Shown in pieces: positions 25,255 through 38,738 of a stretch of 64,000 bases of DNA; the first letter of the stretch is position 1, and the number at the start of each line of letters is the position of its first letter. Source of the DNA: Zerene cesonia. Lineage: Eukaryota > Arthropoda > Insecta > Lepidoptera > Pieridae. The notes under the pieces are model-generated. The model saw only the letters and a program-made list of their open reading frames with translations. It ran no database searches and was not told the DNA's origin. The stretch covers positions 11,346,001 to 11,410,000 of the forward strand of contig NC_052122.1 of assembly GCF_012273895.1 (NCBI RefSeq). The letters are read 5' to 3'. Both the position numbers and the translations under genes were made by a program.

Positions 25255-28200
25255 ATGGAAGTGGTGTATTTTGATTGGTTGGACTACCTCGTCTTCGGGG
25301 CGATGCTTCTGCTATCTGCCCTTATCGGGGTGTACTTCGCTTTCTTTGCGAAACGGAAGCAGAACACCACATCGGAATACCTCATGGGCGGGAAGACGAT
25401 GGGCATGTTTCCCATATCCATGTCACTGATTGCCAGGTATGCGCTAGCGAAGTTTTTCTGCTTATTGCTCTTTAAAGTATGGTATTATTTTAAGGTGCAT
25501 TTATTAATTATATAACTATGATATTCATGTTTGTTTCAATAAGAAATAAAGAGCGATCTAGTTCTCTTAATTCTACATGTATTTTTTATGGTTGTTCTAA
25601 ATGAATGTTACGTTGTTTATAAGATAGACAAGTCACTTCAAAACGGAAGCCAATTGTCTAGAACAATATATGTTATTTATATACATCGTATATATGTCGC
25701 ACGCAATTTATATGATTTCGTCGTTTACAAGCGGCGTCTACAACACGTTTTACAAACGTAGTTTTGTAGTGGGTATGTCGAGCATTTAATTTCACCAAAC
25801 TTCCGCCAGAAAAGCTTGTGATCCTAAAGCGAGTCTCTTATTAATGTGTAGTTATGTACTTAAATAAAAAGTTTAAGTCAAATAAAAAGAACCTAACCTA
25901 ACCTGACTGAACGTTCTGATTACGAATTTGCATGTGATATATATAGGTATTTATTGAAACGCGCAATCGCAAATTGTAATTAAAACTGTTTTCACAAAGA
26001 CCTCTGCGAAAAATATTCTTACAGAAGCACTATACTGTAATTAATTACTTTAAACATCGTACTATAAGAAAAATTTACAGAATTTATATTAAAAATGAAA
26101 GTCTAGGTTACCAGGAATTCTGAGGTGCAATATAAATTAGAGTTGAGATCTCACTTTTATAAGAGAAAAAATTAACGAAATCAACTAAAGTAACTGTTTT
26201 GTTTTCTCAGTATAGCACGAAATATATAACATTCTATTAAATGGCATCAATGGCTGGGAATAATAAAAAAATAATAATTCCCAATGCAAGTATGTACGAG
26301 TACAATTTTTCCATTGACATGAAGAAACGTGAGTTAACCGATATCAGGTGTTAGGCACTTCCTCTGCTGGGGAGCCAATTGACACTATGCATTGCACAAT
26401 GAACATTGGCCATAAACAAGACGCTTGCTGTATTTTTAGACTCGTATTTATAGACCTCAAAAGTGACGATTTAACTCCTTATAAATGGGATTCCGTAGAA
26501 ACTTTCTATTGCGTAAAATATGTCTAAATACAAATTCCTAGCGTGTAAAAATTATGCAAAGATCAGGCTAGAGGAATTTCTTTCATACATGAAATATTAT
26601 CGTTTACTCAAAAAAACCCGACATATAGCCGCTATAGCTCATAAATTAAAACTATCATTTAACAAGATAGTAGGTTTCCGATCACACTGTGCCAGCGTCG
26701 TCAGAGGAAGTTGCCATGGCAATGAGATGTTTCACATCGGTACAAAGTACACTATAACACTCTGACCTATTCAATATTCAACCACAAACAAACAAGCACA
26801 CTTTCGGCAATTTGGACAAATGGCATTATGGCAATATGCAACTAAAAGCAATTATAATCAGAATATTGAGGAAGGAAGGAAGAAGTTTACAAATCCCCAA
26901 CTAAGGAGGGCTTAACCCCTACTTCTGTAACTGTCTCTTTGATTTAGCAGACACTGTTTTCAGACACAACATTTATGTCTCATATTATAACAAAGACAGG
27001 AACGATATTGTTACACTAACTAGAATTATTTAAACGATCTCCGTGTTGACTCATGGCGCAGGTAAATGCAGACCGATTAGGTGTATCATATGTGTCTTTG
27101 TGGGCTCAAACAAATGGGCTAAGATATAAGGCGTTTAATATTATAGATAAAGAGTAATATTTTAACATATTGGAAAAAGAGAGATCCTAATGTGTGTATA
27201 CAATTTTTCATTATACTAGAAGTCAGTCCGGTTGAAGTCATGCCTACAAAGATAAAAAATCCAACAAATTATATTAAACTAACTGTGATACTATTGGATA
27301 CCACATCTTTGAACATTCTAGAACTGTATTATGTTGCATCTCTATAAATTAGCGACTTCTCAGGTACAGGTATTGAATAGTGAATAACTTATATTTATTA
27401 TTATACTAGCTACGTCCCGCGGTTTCACCCGCGTAAGTCCGTATCCCGTAAGAATATCGGGATAAAAAGTTGGCTATGTATTATTCCAGTTGTCCAGCTG
27501 TCTACGTACCAAATTTCATTGCAATCGGTTCAGTAGTTTTTGCGTGAGAGAGCATCAAACACACACACACATTCTTACAAACTTTCGCATTTATAATATT
27601 AGTAGGATTCAATTCTTCAAGACACAAATCAATTTACAAATCAGCCAATGTATAAAATATCTGAACAAAAAATATGATTAAATTTTTTATGATACGTATT
27701 CGAAGATATCGATAAAAAGGACTTACGGAATTCAACAAAGTCGCTACGAATCGGGCGTAGCAACGAAATGTTCGTTAGGTTATTGACCTCAGCGGCATAT
27801 TCAGGTATCTATGCTTCTTGATAGGCACTAATGAATCTATTTTTAGGATATTACATCACGAGTTATATCTTTCCTCTTCTACGGTAATCACATTTCTTTT
27901 GAAACAGATGTTTAGAGTAGGTGATACGTATTGCCTTACATCATTTTAGGTTTGAGAGGAAAGGAAATTTAAAGTAGATGAATTCACAAAACTACTACTA
28001 CTATTGTATTAACTCAACATAAAAAATTAATACGTTCTAATTCTAATACAAAATGATAATATTTCAAAGAAGTAAGAAAGAACGCACACTTTTCCTAACT
28101 AATTATAAACCACGAGCTATTTTACGACGTATTTTAGAAAATGCTCTTAATCGTATCGTATCGTTCTCATATTCTATTCAAAATCAATCATAACGTTTTG

Positions 28201-31200
28201 TAAAAATCGCACCGTAGAAATGCTTATAAGGTTCAATTTACAATAACAGCATCTGTCAATGCGACTCAGAATGTTAAGATTAGCTCTTGATAATATGAAG
28301 CGCGTCAAAATAATTTAATTGTCTCATTCGGCTCTTCGATCCACATCTGCTTTGACCTAGTGAGATTTTAGACTAGTATTTAAATTGGTAGGTAACTTCT
28401 TGACTAAGACATTATTTAGATTTTTACATAATTTTATCCATACCACCTACTGATATATTATCCAGATGACAAAAGACATCTCAGCTTCACAAAATACGTA
28501 AAGTAGTTCAGTTAAAGAAAAATGAAATACAGACTGTTTTCATACTTCACAATCATCTTGTTTCGATAATTGCATCAAGAACAAGCGATGTCATTACGAC
28601 AAGGATGTGAGTCCCCTTGAACCTGCATAAACTATCAGCCTGAGTTGATTGATATAATGTCTGGGATTAATTTTGTTGGATAAATCTCTCAATGGTCATT
28701 TTATTTCGACGTACGATTCTGAGCAAGTTGATTTGATAGTGCCTGTAGGCAATTATCCGAAATTTTTCAAAACATGTAAAGCATAAGACACGTGATTTAA
28801 AATGTTATGGAAAATAAACCCTTGGTGCAAATACATACTTTGGATGTATCTATTGATTGTAAATACAGCTAATAATTCCAAAGGCCCAGTCCAGTATAAT
28901 ATCTATGCTTAAGGCTTTAGTTCTAATCGTAATAAATAAAATATGATCGTAATTTTGTTCGTTTATTTATAAAAAGAGGCTCACTTATAAGTAACAGGAT
29001 TTAAAACAATGTTTCTAAATATATACAATTTATAATTACAGACTTCGTAATGTTAAAATTAAAAATAAACATTGTAATAATATAATATGAAGCTATCAAC
29101 ATTTTTTAAGTTTGATGGTCAGTTGCTAGCTTTATTTAGTTAACGGATGAAGATGGCGTTTTATAAAATAAAATGCTATTATACATGACACAAATGCCGC
29201 AGTAAAATGTGTAAAAATTAATTTCATACTACATTTGTAGTTATACATTGCGAAAAAATTGGTGCATTAAGAAAAATAAAACAATTTAACATATAGAATA
29301 AATTAAAAAAAAGATAGCCTTAAAATTGTCAGAATTAGATCAAATTTAAATTGGATCACATGGGACGAACCAGCTTTCAAATTAAAAATTCAAGTAACAG
29401 CTTATTTCTCTATATTTCCAATCCTCTATTTTTGAAGCCGATTGCAAAAGTATCCCTACTTATATTATACTCGTATTATGATGTTGTATATGCGAAAGTT
29501 ACTTTGTCTGCCTATCTCTCTCTTCTTCATTTAGATGAAGTTTAGTAAAGGGTTAGTTTGAGAATCGAAAAACATAAGTTTTTCCCCGGAAATGTTGCGG
29601 GTACAGCAACTATTTCTAGGCTATATTTGACAACCATTAAAACACACATAAAATCTCTTTCAAGTAGTTAATTTCTATAAAACATAATATGTTGATGCTA
29701 TGCGTTTTTCAGCTACGTCTCCGGTATTTCGCTGCTTGGTCTACCATCCGAAATGTACACATACGGGACTCAACTGTGGGCGATCGTATTATCCGAATGG
29801 ATAGTGTCAGTCACTATAGCTATTGTGTATTTACCTGTGTTCTATAACCTACAAATCACATCTACTTATGAGGTAAGATTCATGTGAATTTTAGTATTTT
29901 AAGAAAGCTTGGGATATTGTCAGATAGAAAAGCCTAACATATCAATGTTGTGCAATGGTATTTCCATCTTACAAACAACGCATTTGATTTATAACAATAA
30001 GATAATGCTACTGTAAGCATCGTTAGATTAAAATCTCGTGGGATATATTCCTAAGTAGAGTAATTATATTAAAAATAGATAGAATAATGCATTGAAACAT
30101 TTTTCTAGGGTTGGAACCTCGCGTTACATTATACCTAACGGGCAATAATTTTAACAATCGTATGGCGACATACATATCATTTCAATTGAAACATGTATTG
30201 TTAATTTTCAATGTAGTTTTGTCATTTATTTTTTAGTACTTACGACTTCGCTTCAACCAAAACGTTCGCCTCTTGGGATCAATAATATTCATCATAAAAA
30301 TGATGCTATATATACCTATTGTGATATACGTTCCTGCACTTGCTTTCAGTCAAGGTAAATTTTTCTAATAAATCTGTAATAATAAATTATTTATTGTACA
30401 TTTGAAAGTGTGTCTGTTTGTTTGTGTTTTTTTTACATACCTAGATATTATATGGATGATATTTTTTACTGCAGCATGCCGAAATTTGGCGAAAGATTTT
30501 TTATTCTTATATAATTTGATGTTATTGGTTTACATGTAATAAATAATATTATAATGATTTCTTAGTGTATTAAGAAACGCTTGGGATGGTCCCTTGTGAC
30601 TTAATATGGAGCGCAATAAATGGGTGGTGCTATATCAATAAATGTGATATGTATTGTTACTCTTAATTATTTTGAACAGGGGAACGAAGCCGCGGGCAAC
30701 AGCTGGTATATCATAGAAATGAAAATATATAAGTCCGCAACATCATTCAGGCATTCACAAGAGAATTGCAGAGGCCACGAAACTACTTTCCAACTACTTA
30801 CTAACTATCAATACTGTGTATCCACTCACACACAAAAGCAAACAAATACCCTCACTACCGAAATTGATGACATGATAGACTTCTTTAAGAATTTTCAATA
30901 GCGGTCTTGATTTGACCTCAATCTTTACATGTTATTGTGCGAACAGTTCCAGTTTTATATCGAAATTGAATAGTTTAATAATATGATAAATATTTATAGT
31001 TTTGGACACAGCACAAACGTGGGCTGTTTTAATTTTCTAGTACTAATACAGAGTTCAATGGAATAGAATTCTATTTCGATTGGATTATATCTCGATACTG
31101 TTGCGAATCAGCCCCCGTTATGTAATACTTAAAAAGATTTTACATATTTCAGTGACTGGCATAAATCTGCATTTGATTACCCCGATAGTTTGCATCGTGT

Positions 31201-34200
31201 GTATCTTCTACACTACATTAGTGAGTACAATAATTTTTATTAATAAATTTTACATTTTATCTATACTAAATAAAAACTTTTTGAACTATGCTTAGAAAAC
31301 CCCGGGACTGTCTGTGTTATCCCTGGATACGCGGTTGATAAGTCGCGGGCGTAATGCTAAAACTGAATATGTTAAAACACAAAATACGATCAGTAAATAT
31401 CAGTTCGATTCCAGTCTCAATGACAAAGCTATTTCAGTTCGACCGGTGTTAAATATTCTAAAAGCCCCAACATCTTTATTTATTCACGGCTGACCTGATT
31501 CTCCCCTACAGTCTAGATCCCGTCTGACCAGAAGGTCAATCCAATCAGAACCCGGAATCAATTTATAGATAAAGTATTTGTATGCTAAACTATGACATTT
31601 TATGCTCACGTTAATGCTTCTTATACCATTAATACATTAGTTATATTCATATTTTCACTTGTAATGAATAAGATCTAGATCTAGGGGTTCTAACTTCTTT
31701 AGAATAGATCATTAATCAAACCTGTTTTTGATTGCATCTCATCATTCATCAACATTCATTATTCATTTATTGTAAGCTAAAGAGGTTCAAAAATATAAAC
31801 TACGAGTATGGTTTAGAAAAAATTTTCGTGAATGTATATAATGTTTCATAAAATAGCCCATCAATGGCTGCTCGTCCCAGCTCCGCCACGATACACGTTT
31901 TTTTCTAAATTTAAAAATTTAATTCAAAAATCGTTACAACCCGATCAGGCAATAAGTGGTCTAACTAACGCGAATTTTTAATCCTTGTCTAAACAATTTT
32001 AATTCTATTATGTATGAGTATTATTTTCTCTCCATGAACGCACCAAATTTGATAATGAATCTGTACAGATTAAATTAAGAAGTAAAAAATGTGTCCATTT
32101 ATAAGAAAGTTTCTATTACAATACCTCTAATGTATACTGTGTGTAACAGGGTGGAATTAAGGCTGTTGTATGGACGGATACACTACAAACAATTCTGATG
32201 TACTTTGGCGTGATATTTGTTTTGGTGTACGGTACGTGTCGTTTGGGCGGAATCAATGAGGTTTTCAGAATAAACCAGGAAGGCGACCGTTTGGATTTCT
32301 TCAAGTAAGTCAAGTACATTTTAGTAGCGTAGATGAGTTGAGGTTCAAGCGTTAAAAAGTCTCTAATTTCTAAACACCGGAAAGCAGATCCTATAGAGAA
32401 GAGCTGGGAAGAAATTCTGTATTTGGTCTTTAAAAATCATGTCAATTTAACATTTTAAATGGTAAATTGTAGAACTATGCTTGTGACGGTTGAAAACTGC
32501 TTCTAGAAGAAGTCTAGTTGAATAAATAAATATTTGGCTCTGATTTTAATCGTAGCAATCATTTTATCGAGGCGTAGGGTTCATATTTGTTTCATACTAA
32601 ACTTTGTTCCAGCATGGATCCGGATCCAACGATTCGGCACACATTTTGGACAACCGTCGTCGGAAACTATTTCAGCTGGCTTGCTTCGTGTTCCGTCAAC
32701 CAGGCTATGGTGCAAAGATGTTTGGCGCTTTCTTCGTTGAAAAGAGCACGCATGTATGTATTAAATACTAGCTGCCCCTCGCGGTTTCACCCGCGTAAGT
32801 CCGTATCCCGTAGAAATATCAGGATAAAAAGTTGCCTATATATTATTCCAGTTGTCCAGCTGTCTACGGGCCAAATTTAATTGCAATCCGTTCAACAGTT
32901 TTTGCCTGAAAGAGCAACAAACACACACATCCTTACAAACTTTTGCATTTATAATATTAGTAGGATATCAGTTAAAACAATTAGATACGCAATTCTGTAC
33001 AAAGAGGACCTTTGACGTAACCTTGAATGTATTGGTATCAAACAAATATAGCATAATATACCTAATATGCATTGTTTAACTGTATTAAAAACGAATGTAC
33101 CAAAATCAACAAATGGTAACGGCCTTAGCAATCTGGTCAATATAGGTACATCAAAATAAATTCAACCTTATCCAGATTATAATATCTAATTTCGCATAAT
33201 ATTTTTTCCTAAATTCAATCTCTTACATATATTAAAATTCCACGTTCGTTCGAATATCAGAAAAGCGACCGCCCTCACATTTTCTTTCGTTTCTAATACG
33301 ACGAATCTTTTATTGGGGATAGGTATATATTATAATAAATGTGCTATTCGTTATATATACGGGCAACGTAGGTCGTTTTAGACGACGCTCCTACTTGTGT
33401 TCTTTCCGATAACATAAAAGGCTATGGAAAATATACTTATATATAAGATAAATAATATTAGTCGCGTAACTAAACCTCTGATTTCGATGCCTAATTTAAA
33501 CTACAATAATTCTAGAACAATCTTCATAATGGCCGCCGGTATATATGTAATCGTCTCTCTCTGCTGCTACACCGGCCTCGTGATCTACGCCACGTTCGCC
33601 ACCTGCGACCCCCTCACCACCGGCGCGATACGAAAGAGTGACCAGCTGTTACCCTACTTTGTCATGACCATCACCGGTTCCGTCCCTGCACTGCCTGGTA
33701 TTTTTATGAGCGGCGTATTTAGCGCTGCGTTAAGGTATGAGATATGTATATCTATACCTATATCTACATATTTCTATATTATGTTCTCCTACATGTTCTT
33801 CTTATATTTATTAAATTTAAATTTTATTACTTTTGTACAGCACGGTTACGCAAGTTGATTTAATATAGAATATTTGATTTGATAATTGTTATTCCGATGA
33901 AATTAATTTTTTAAAATCTATGAAAGAAAATTTTTTCAATTGAAATTTGGGGAAGCCGTTAAATTTTAAAATGTAGAGTTATTCATATTTCAAAAACAGT
34001 TCAAGCACTTATAAATTAGACATCAAACAAGCATTTGATGTCTAATTTATTAGATGTATAAAAGTAGTCGACTATGAAATAATGTTTCATTGTTATTGAA
34101 AGATCATCAAATTACTTTAGGCTTTTGTTTTAGCTCCATGTCTACCGGTCTTAATTCCATGTGTGGAGTCATTTTCGAGGACCTCATCCGACCGGCGTAT

Positions 34201-37200
34201 AATAAACCAATATCGGAAAAGACAGCAAGTTTTATTATGAAGGTTATCGTCGTTGTTATTGGTAAGTTAACTTTTTTATGACAGTGCAGGTAAATGTGCC
34301 GTGGGGGAGCCGGAGGCCCATTTCCTTTTCCTCACCGGTTCCAGTCCATTCTTACTTTCCAGTCGTCAATCCTTTCCTTTACCCCTTACAAGCGGGCAAC
34401 ACGATCACAGAGGCACTACCTCTGCGAATGTTCATGGGCGGTGGTGATCGCTTACCATCAGGCGAACCACCAGCTCAGCTGCCCGCTATGACATAAAAAA
34501 AACATTAGAACTGTTCGTGGCTTTGCTTTACCGGCCTTCAAGTAATAATATACGCTCATAAAAATATAAAATATAATATACGCTCTTTTCATGAAGGCCC
34601 CAATGTCGTAATGTTTAAAGCTATTTGCTAACTATTGAAAATATGTATTTTTCATTTCCCATTGTATTAACTATTATGTATGGTAAGTATTCACAATAAG
34701 AGCAACAGCAATATTTGCCCATTTATTAGCATGGATTTTAACATCTTTGTGATTTTTTCTATCGTATCAACATTGTAGTGCATTATAAAATAAGCTTTTA
34801 GCTCATGAAAGAATATGCCCTTCAGCTTTGACAATAGCACATGCTCAATTCTAATACAAAATTACCTGAAACTTAATAACATAATATAAAAATTGCTAAT
34901 CTTGTGATGTTTAGGAGCAACTTGCGTAGCTCTTGTCTTCCTGGTGGAGCACATGGGAGCCCTGATCCAAGCTGGTAAAAGCCTGGCTGGTATAACTGCT
35001 GGGAGCCTGTTGGGCCTCTTTACTATGGGTCTTTTTCTACCGTGGATAAACGCGACGGTAATTCGACTAGATATTAATATTAAAAACAAATATTTACAAC
35101 ATGTCATACAATAGTCGAGCGCGTGATGAACCTGTAATATGTTGTTTGTTTTTGACGTGACAACGTCTTAAATTAGGTTGCGGCTCGGAGGCACTCATGA
35201 AAAAGTGTAACGCCCGGTAACGTTACGATGAGTCACCGAACTATGATCGGTCCGCCGCGCGCGTAGCACTAGAGAATTAGGCGCATTTTGTCTTGCGTGT
35301 TTGTGTCTCTGTCTCTGTCTTTTTAGTAAACAAAATATATTTTCTATAGTTAAAATTTGTGCAATTCTTATTTTCATTCAATTCCTTGTTCCTATTGTGC
35401 AATTTAATAATATTCATATTAATAAATATTCTACCAAGAAAAAGACGTTGTCACGTAAAATCTTCGCCCGTAAAACCGACTTTACAGGCAACCATTTTTT
35501 ATTAGTCCTGATAGGAGTGAACAGTGATTACGATTCATAATGAGAAATGTGTATTATCACTCAGGATCGTTTTCGAAAAGCAGTACTTCCTCGCTTAAAC
35601 TGATACCGCTGGACACCCTATGTAGCTCTGTCTTTTTACTACACTGGAATCAGTACTACTTTAAGACGTCACGGTAACTCTCCAGATATTGGTTTACACA
35701 TAGTTATTATTTTTTTAATAACATTACAAACAAAATTTTCAAATTAAGTGAAAAAATTATAAATTACAATTACACTATCGTCAATTGACAAAATTTACAG
35801 ATTTAAAAACGTATTGCGTCATCGTAAAATGTGTTAAAGAAGGGCATTATTTTTTTTCATTTATACATGGTAATTAACTTGTAGGTAAAGCAAAATACGC
35901 GCTGTTTTTATAAAAGTGCCGAACAATCCTTTGAGAAGTGTTGCAGCTTTGTACAGCTTCACTTTGACTTACTTCTGGATTATTGTTTGTAAAATATTGT
36001 AGGAAAAATAATGTTACACATTATGTTGTTCAAATAGTCAATTGCACTTATTTACAGTAGGTGTATTTTTTTACTACGTTCGTAATTCGAGGGTACCTTT
36101 TATTTAAGATTATTATTCGCAAATCATACCTCACTATTTATACAACATTTATACTTAATTCATAATTATATATATTAATATACAGCACTTACTTAGGAAT
36201 CACGTATCTGTTTTGATAAACTTAAAAAATGCTTAAAGTCCTTTATATTGCCACGTTCGAACAAACAAATTCCACGGGATTATTATCGTTTTATACATGT
36301 ATAATATAAACACACACAAATATTTTATAATATTAGTATAGATATAAATGTATATTCTGTTATCATCCAGGGTGCGCTAGCAGGAGGCACCACATCGACC
36401 CTACTCGTGGGTTGGATCTCTCTTGGGACCCAAGCTGCTATGCTGCGTGGGGATATAGTCATAGTCCCAAAACCAGTTAGTGTATCTGGGTGTGAAGGAA
36501 ACTTTACCTTGCCCACTACCACACACTCTTCTGTAGAATTTGACAGGTAAAGCTATGAGAAACTTTGTAATTGATATATTGTTATATGTTCCAGTGAGCA
36601 CAAGAGTTGGCGGTTTGTCTAATGGTAAGCGACTACCAGCACACATGACCATTTGCAGGGGCTCTTTAATAGCAGAGTAAACAAAGGGGCAGCTGGGCCA
36701 CGATTAGGCTTCATCATCAGCCCATGTATGTACCCACTGCATGGACACAGGCTTCTTATGAAGGTTCAGGCCATAATCCACCAAGTGTGGTTTGGTATCA
36801 CATGACGTCTAATTTTAAATTTTCGGACATGAACCTATCAATATTTTAAGCCCAGGACCATTGAGCCACTACTGTTATGATTAGACTTCAATATGAAAAG
36901 AATCAGTTTGACGTTTGAGCATTTCAAGAAAATAACTCATATTTCCTTGAGACAAAACAATGCAAATGCAATAATTCTAGTTAATATTCCGAAGGCAATA
37001 TAAATTGTGAAATACCTACTCGTTTACTTAAAAATCCACAACACCACTATATCTGCCACTTATTTTATATTCCTCTTTCAGGTCTGGTACGTTCTTCATG
37101 TATCGATTGAGCTACTTATACTATACTTTTATAGGAATGACAGTTTGTATCATAACTGGTGCCATAGTTTCATATTTTACTCAACCCAATAATCCTGCTA

Positions 37201-38738
37201 TGGTGAGTATTTTTGATTAAGAGATAATTGTTTTATTATTATCGTGAAAGCTTGTCTTTGTGTATTACACTAAAATAGGTGATGATATGAATTATTTACA
37301 TTCATTTTCATACAGAGATAGATTATGCGCAACTGTTTACCACAGGTGACAGTGAAGTCTGCTGTCATATATAGCCAATAATTTTCTGTTCTGAAAATCG
37401 GACACGTTTTCCTATTTGAAAAAACTTTAACTGTTTTATTTATTTGATGTTTAATTATCTGATTATTCATAATGTACCAATTTTTCTATTTCGACTAAAC
37501 ATTAAAGTAACTAACATTAAACATTACATCTGCATATGTATGCAATATTATAGATTGACATTCGAAAATAAGTTTTCAATGGGTACATATATCACTCTGA
37601 ATAATGAATATGTTTTTTTTTATTTACTTCATTATACCAACGTCCAATTTTTTTTTTTTGTTATCGTGCATCAGGTACATAGAGATCTGCTAACGCCAGT
37701 CATCCACCGTTTCTTACCCCCACAAAGTCCAAACTGTACGAGACCAAGACTCACTCAGCACGATATCGAGATTCATGCGAGAGAAATGGAGCACTTGTGT
37801 ACACAAGCCGCTTTCATGGTAACCTTATAGCTTCTACGTTTCATGTAATTCGTGATTTCAAACCAGATTTACCTACTATGTAGTTGTTAGTACAATTTGA
37901 AATAAAGTGAAGCCAGCAGCGCATCACCAAAGAAGAATCATTCGGGGTTAAATTACATCAACGTCATTGTTTTTTCAATAGTAAAATAATAGTGTGTTAT
38001 GTTTTCTATGTCTTACACAGGATACAAAATATATTGTGATCGTGTGAGACGGGGACACGTCCAATATACGAGTATGATGTATATTATTTGTGAATTTACT
38101 TTTAGAAGAATATTAGACTTCTATGTAATGACTTATTAGATTTTTCTATATTCTGAATCTTAATCTATATTCTTTTGAATTTCAGAATAATATTCATTTG
38201 CTAAGTTCACATCTCATTCGTATGTCTTATTGTTAACTGACTCATATCCTTTTCTTAATTTAGATACTAAATATTTATGAATTATTTATTTCCACCCTTA
38301 CATATCGTTTTCGTTTTTATATTGCAGAGAGATGCAGCAGACATCGACTTCTTATCAACAAAATCCAAAAGCAACCTCGTCCAATGACTGTTCTCTATCA
38401 TTCCTTAATCAAAATTTTACTCTGCAAACTTCTAGAAATTCTCCTTTGTTAATTTAAAATGCATTTCTTTTTTAATGTTGCTCTTGTATAAAACCCTTCT
38501 TATGTCTGTTATAATCGAACGATGTTATTAAATTTTTAAATTTTAAACCAATTTTTATTTTCATCTAAACTGTTGTCAACAGCTTTACGAACGTTTGGCT
38601 GCATTTGATGCAAATAATGGAAATTTTGATGAAGATTTGCCGCCTGTATTTAGCCGTCGTTTTCGTCTAGACCAAATCCCAAGTTCTACAAATAAGCAAG
38701 ATTTAGCAAGATCAGATAATACAAATAATACAGAATGA
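25255..38738 (+). CDS. SLC5-family sodium-coupled solute transporter (SMCT/SMVT-like)
   Basis: Plasma-membrane Na+/solute symporter of the SLC5 family; insect members are usually named sodium-coupled monocarboxylate or multivitamin transporter, but the substrate cannot be read from sequence. Coding exons: 25255-25436, 29713-29872, 30237-30354, 31153-31220, 32150-32304, 32613-32753, 33516-33734, 34134-34261, 34915-35057, 36371-36546, 37082-37202, 37675-37818, then 38328-38387 or 38583-38738. All phases agree. Twelve shared exons give 585 codons; the total is 604 or 636 aa, normal for the family. Landmarks: DYLVFGAMLLLSALIGVYFA (first TM, residues 9-28), SEYLMGGKTMGMFPISMSL, GNYFSWLASCSVNQAMVQR, SLCCYTGLVIYA, FVEDLIRP-like FEDLIRPAYN, LVEHMGALIQAGKSLAGITA and a glycosylation sequon NFT (N482) in the extracellular loop before the last TM segments. 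The start is preceded by an in-frame TGA. Introns hold several repeats. Confidence 0.93.
27404..27609 (-). repeat. SINE/RTE-like lepidopteran repeat, in SLC5 intron 1
   Basis: Minus orientation: starts actagctacgtcccgcggtt and ends with the (ca)n tract and ttataatattagtaggatt. Close to full length for the family. Confidence 0.8.
29455..29612 (+). repeat. Decayed dispersed repeat in SLC5 intron 1
   Basis: Contains tatgcgaaagttactttgtc, tgcctatctctctcttcttc and an end like gcgggtacagcaacta. It is 100 bases upstream of the exon at 29713. Confidence 0.45.
32767..32966 (-). repeat. SINE/RTE-like repeat just downstream of an SLC5 donor site
   Basis: Minus orientation: actagctgcccctcgcggtt to aatattagtaggat. 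It begins about 13 bases after the donor of exon 32613-32753, so only a very short stretch of original intron separates them. Confidence 0.8.
34011..34050. repeat. Inverted repeat, 17-bp perfect arms, 6-base loop
   Basis: ataaattagacatcaaa, loop caagca, tttgatgtctaatttat. It lies 84 bases before the SLC5 exon starting at 34134. Confidence 0.9.
34303..34500 (+). repeat. SINE in SLC5 intron 8
   Basis: Reads gggggagccggaggcccatt, a T/C-rich middle, cccttacaagcgggcaacac, gttcatgggcggtggtgatc, gcttaccatcaggcgaacca and an A-rich tail. This is the best plus-strand copy of this family here. Confidence 0.75.
35155..35456. mobile_element. Possible element bounded by 15-bp perfect inverted repeats
   Basis: acgtgacaacgtctt (35155-35169) and its exact complement aagacgttgtcacgt (35442-35456) flank a GC-richer segment within SLC5 intron 9. 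A related aagacgtcacg occurs near 35662. There is no transposase ORF. Confidence 0.4.
36690..36870 (-). repeat. Dispersed repeat in SLC5 intron 10
   Basis: Contains ttcatcatcagcccatgtat, acccactgcatggacacagg, a ttcaggccataatccacc block and a matching 3' part, in the orientation opposite to 14528. Confidence 0.6.
38328..38387 (+). CDS. Alternative last exon 1 of the SLC5 gene (short tail)
   Basis: A ttgcag acceptor and phase 0 continue from 37818. It encodes RDAADIDFLSTKSKSNLVQ and TGA (38385-38387), giving a 604-residue protein. ATTAAA at 38527-38532 could be its poly(A) signal; the AATAAA at 38770 could serve both forms. Confidence 0.65.
   Translation, partial: RDAADIDFLSTKSKSNLVQ
38583..38738 (+). 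CDS. Alternative last exon 2 of the SLC5 gene (long acidic/Asn-rich tail)
   Basis: A caacag acceptor, also phase 0 from 37818. It encodes LYERLAAFDANNGNFDEDLP, continues to RFRLDQIPSSTNKQDLAR and ends in an Asn/Thr run at TGA (38736-38738), giving a 636-residue protein. AATAAA follows at 38770-38775. It cannot be joined in series with exon 1, which has its own stop, so the two tails are alternatives. Confidence 0.6.
   Translation, partial: LYERLAAFDANNGNFDEDLPPVFSRRFRLDQIPSSTNKQDLARSDNTNNTE

Noticed and set aside
27490..27681. ORF of 63 codons at 27490
   Set aside because: It lies over a SINE/RTE-like repeat; the similar ORF at 32852 arises from another copy, so the resemblance reflects the repeat.
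30620..30901. 93-codon plus-strand ORF in an SLC5 intron
   Set aside because: It contains the end of a dispersed repeat (gaagccgcgggcaacagctgg) and has no splice or domain support.
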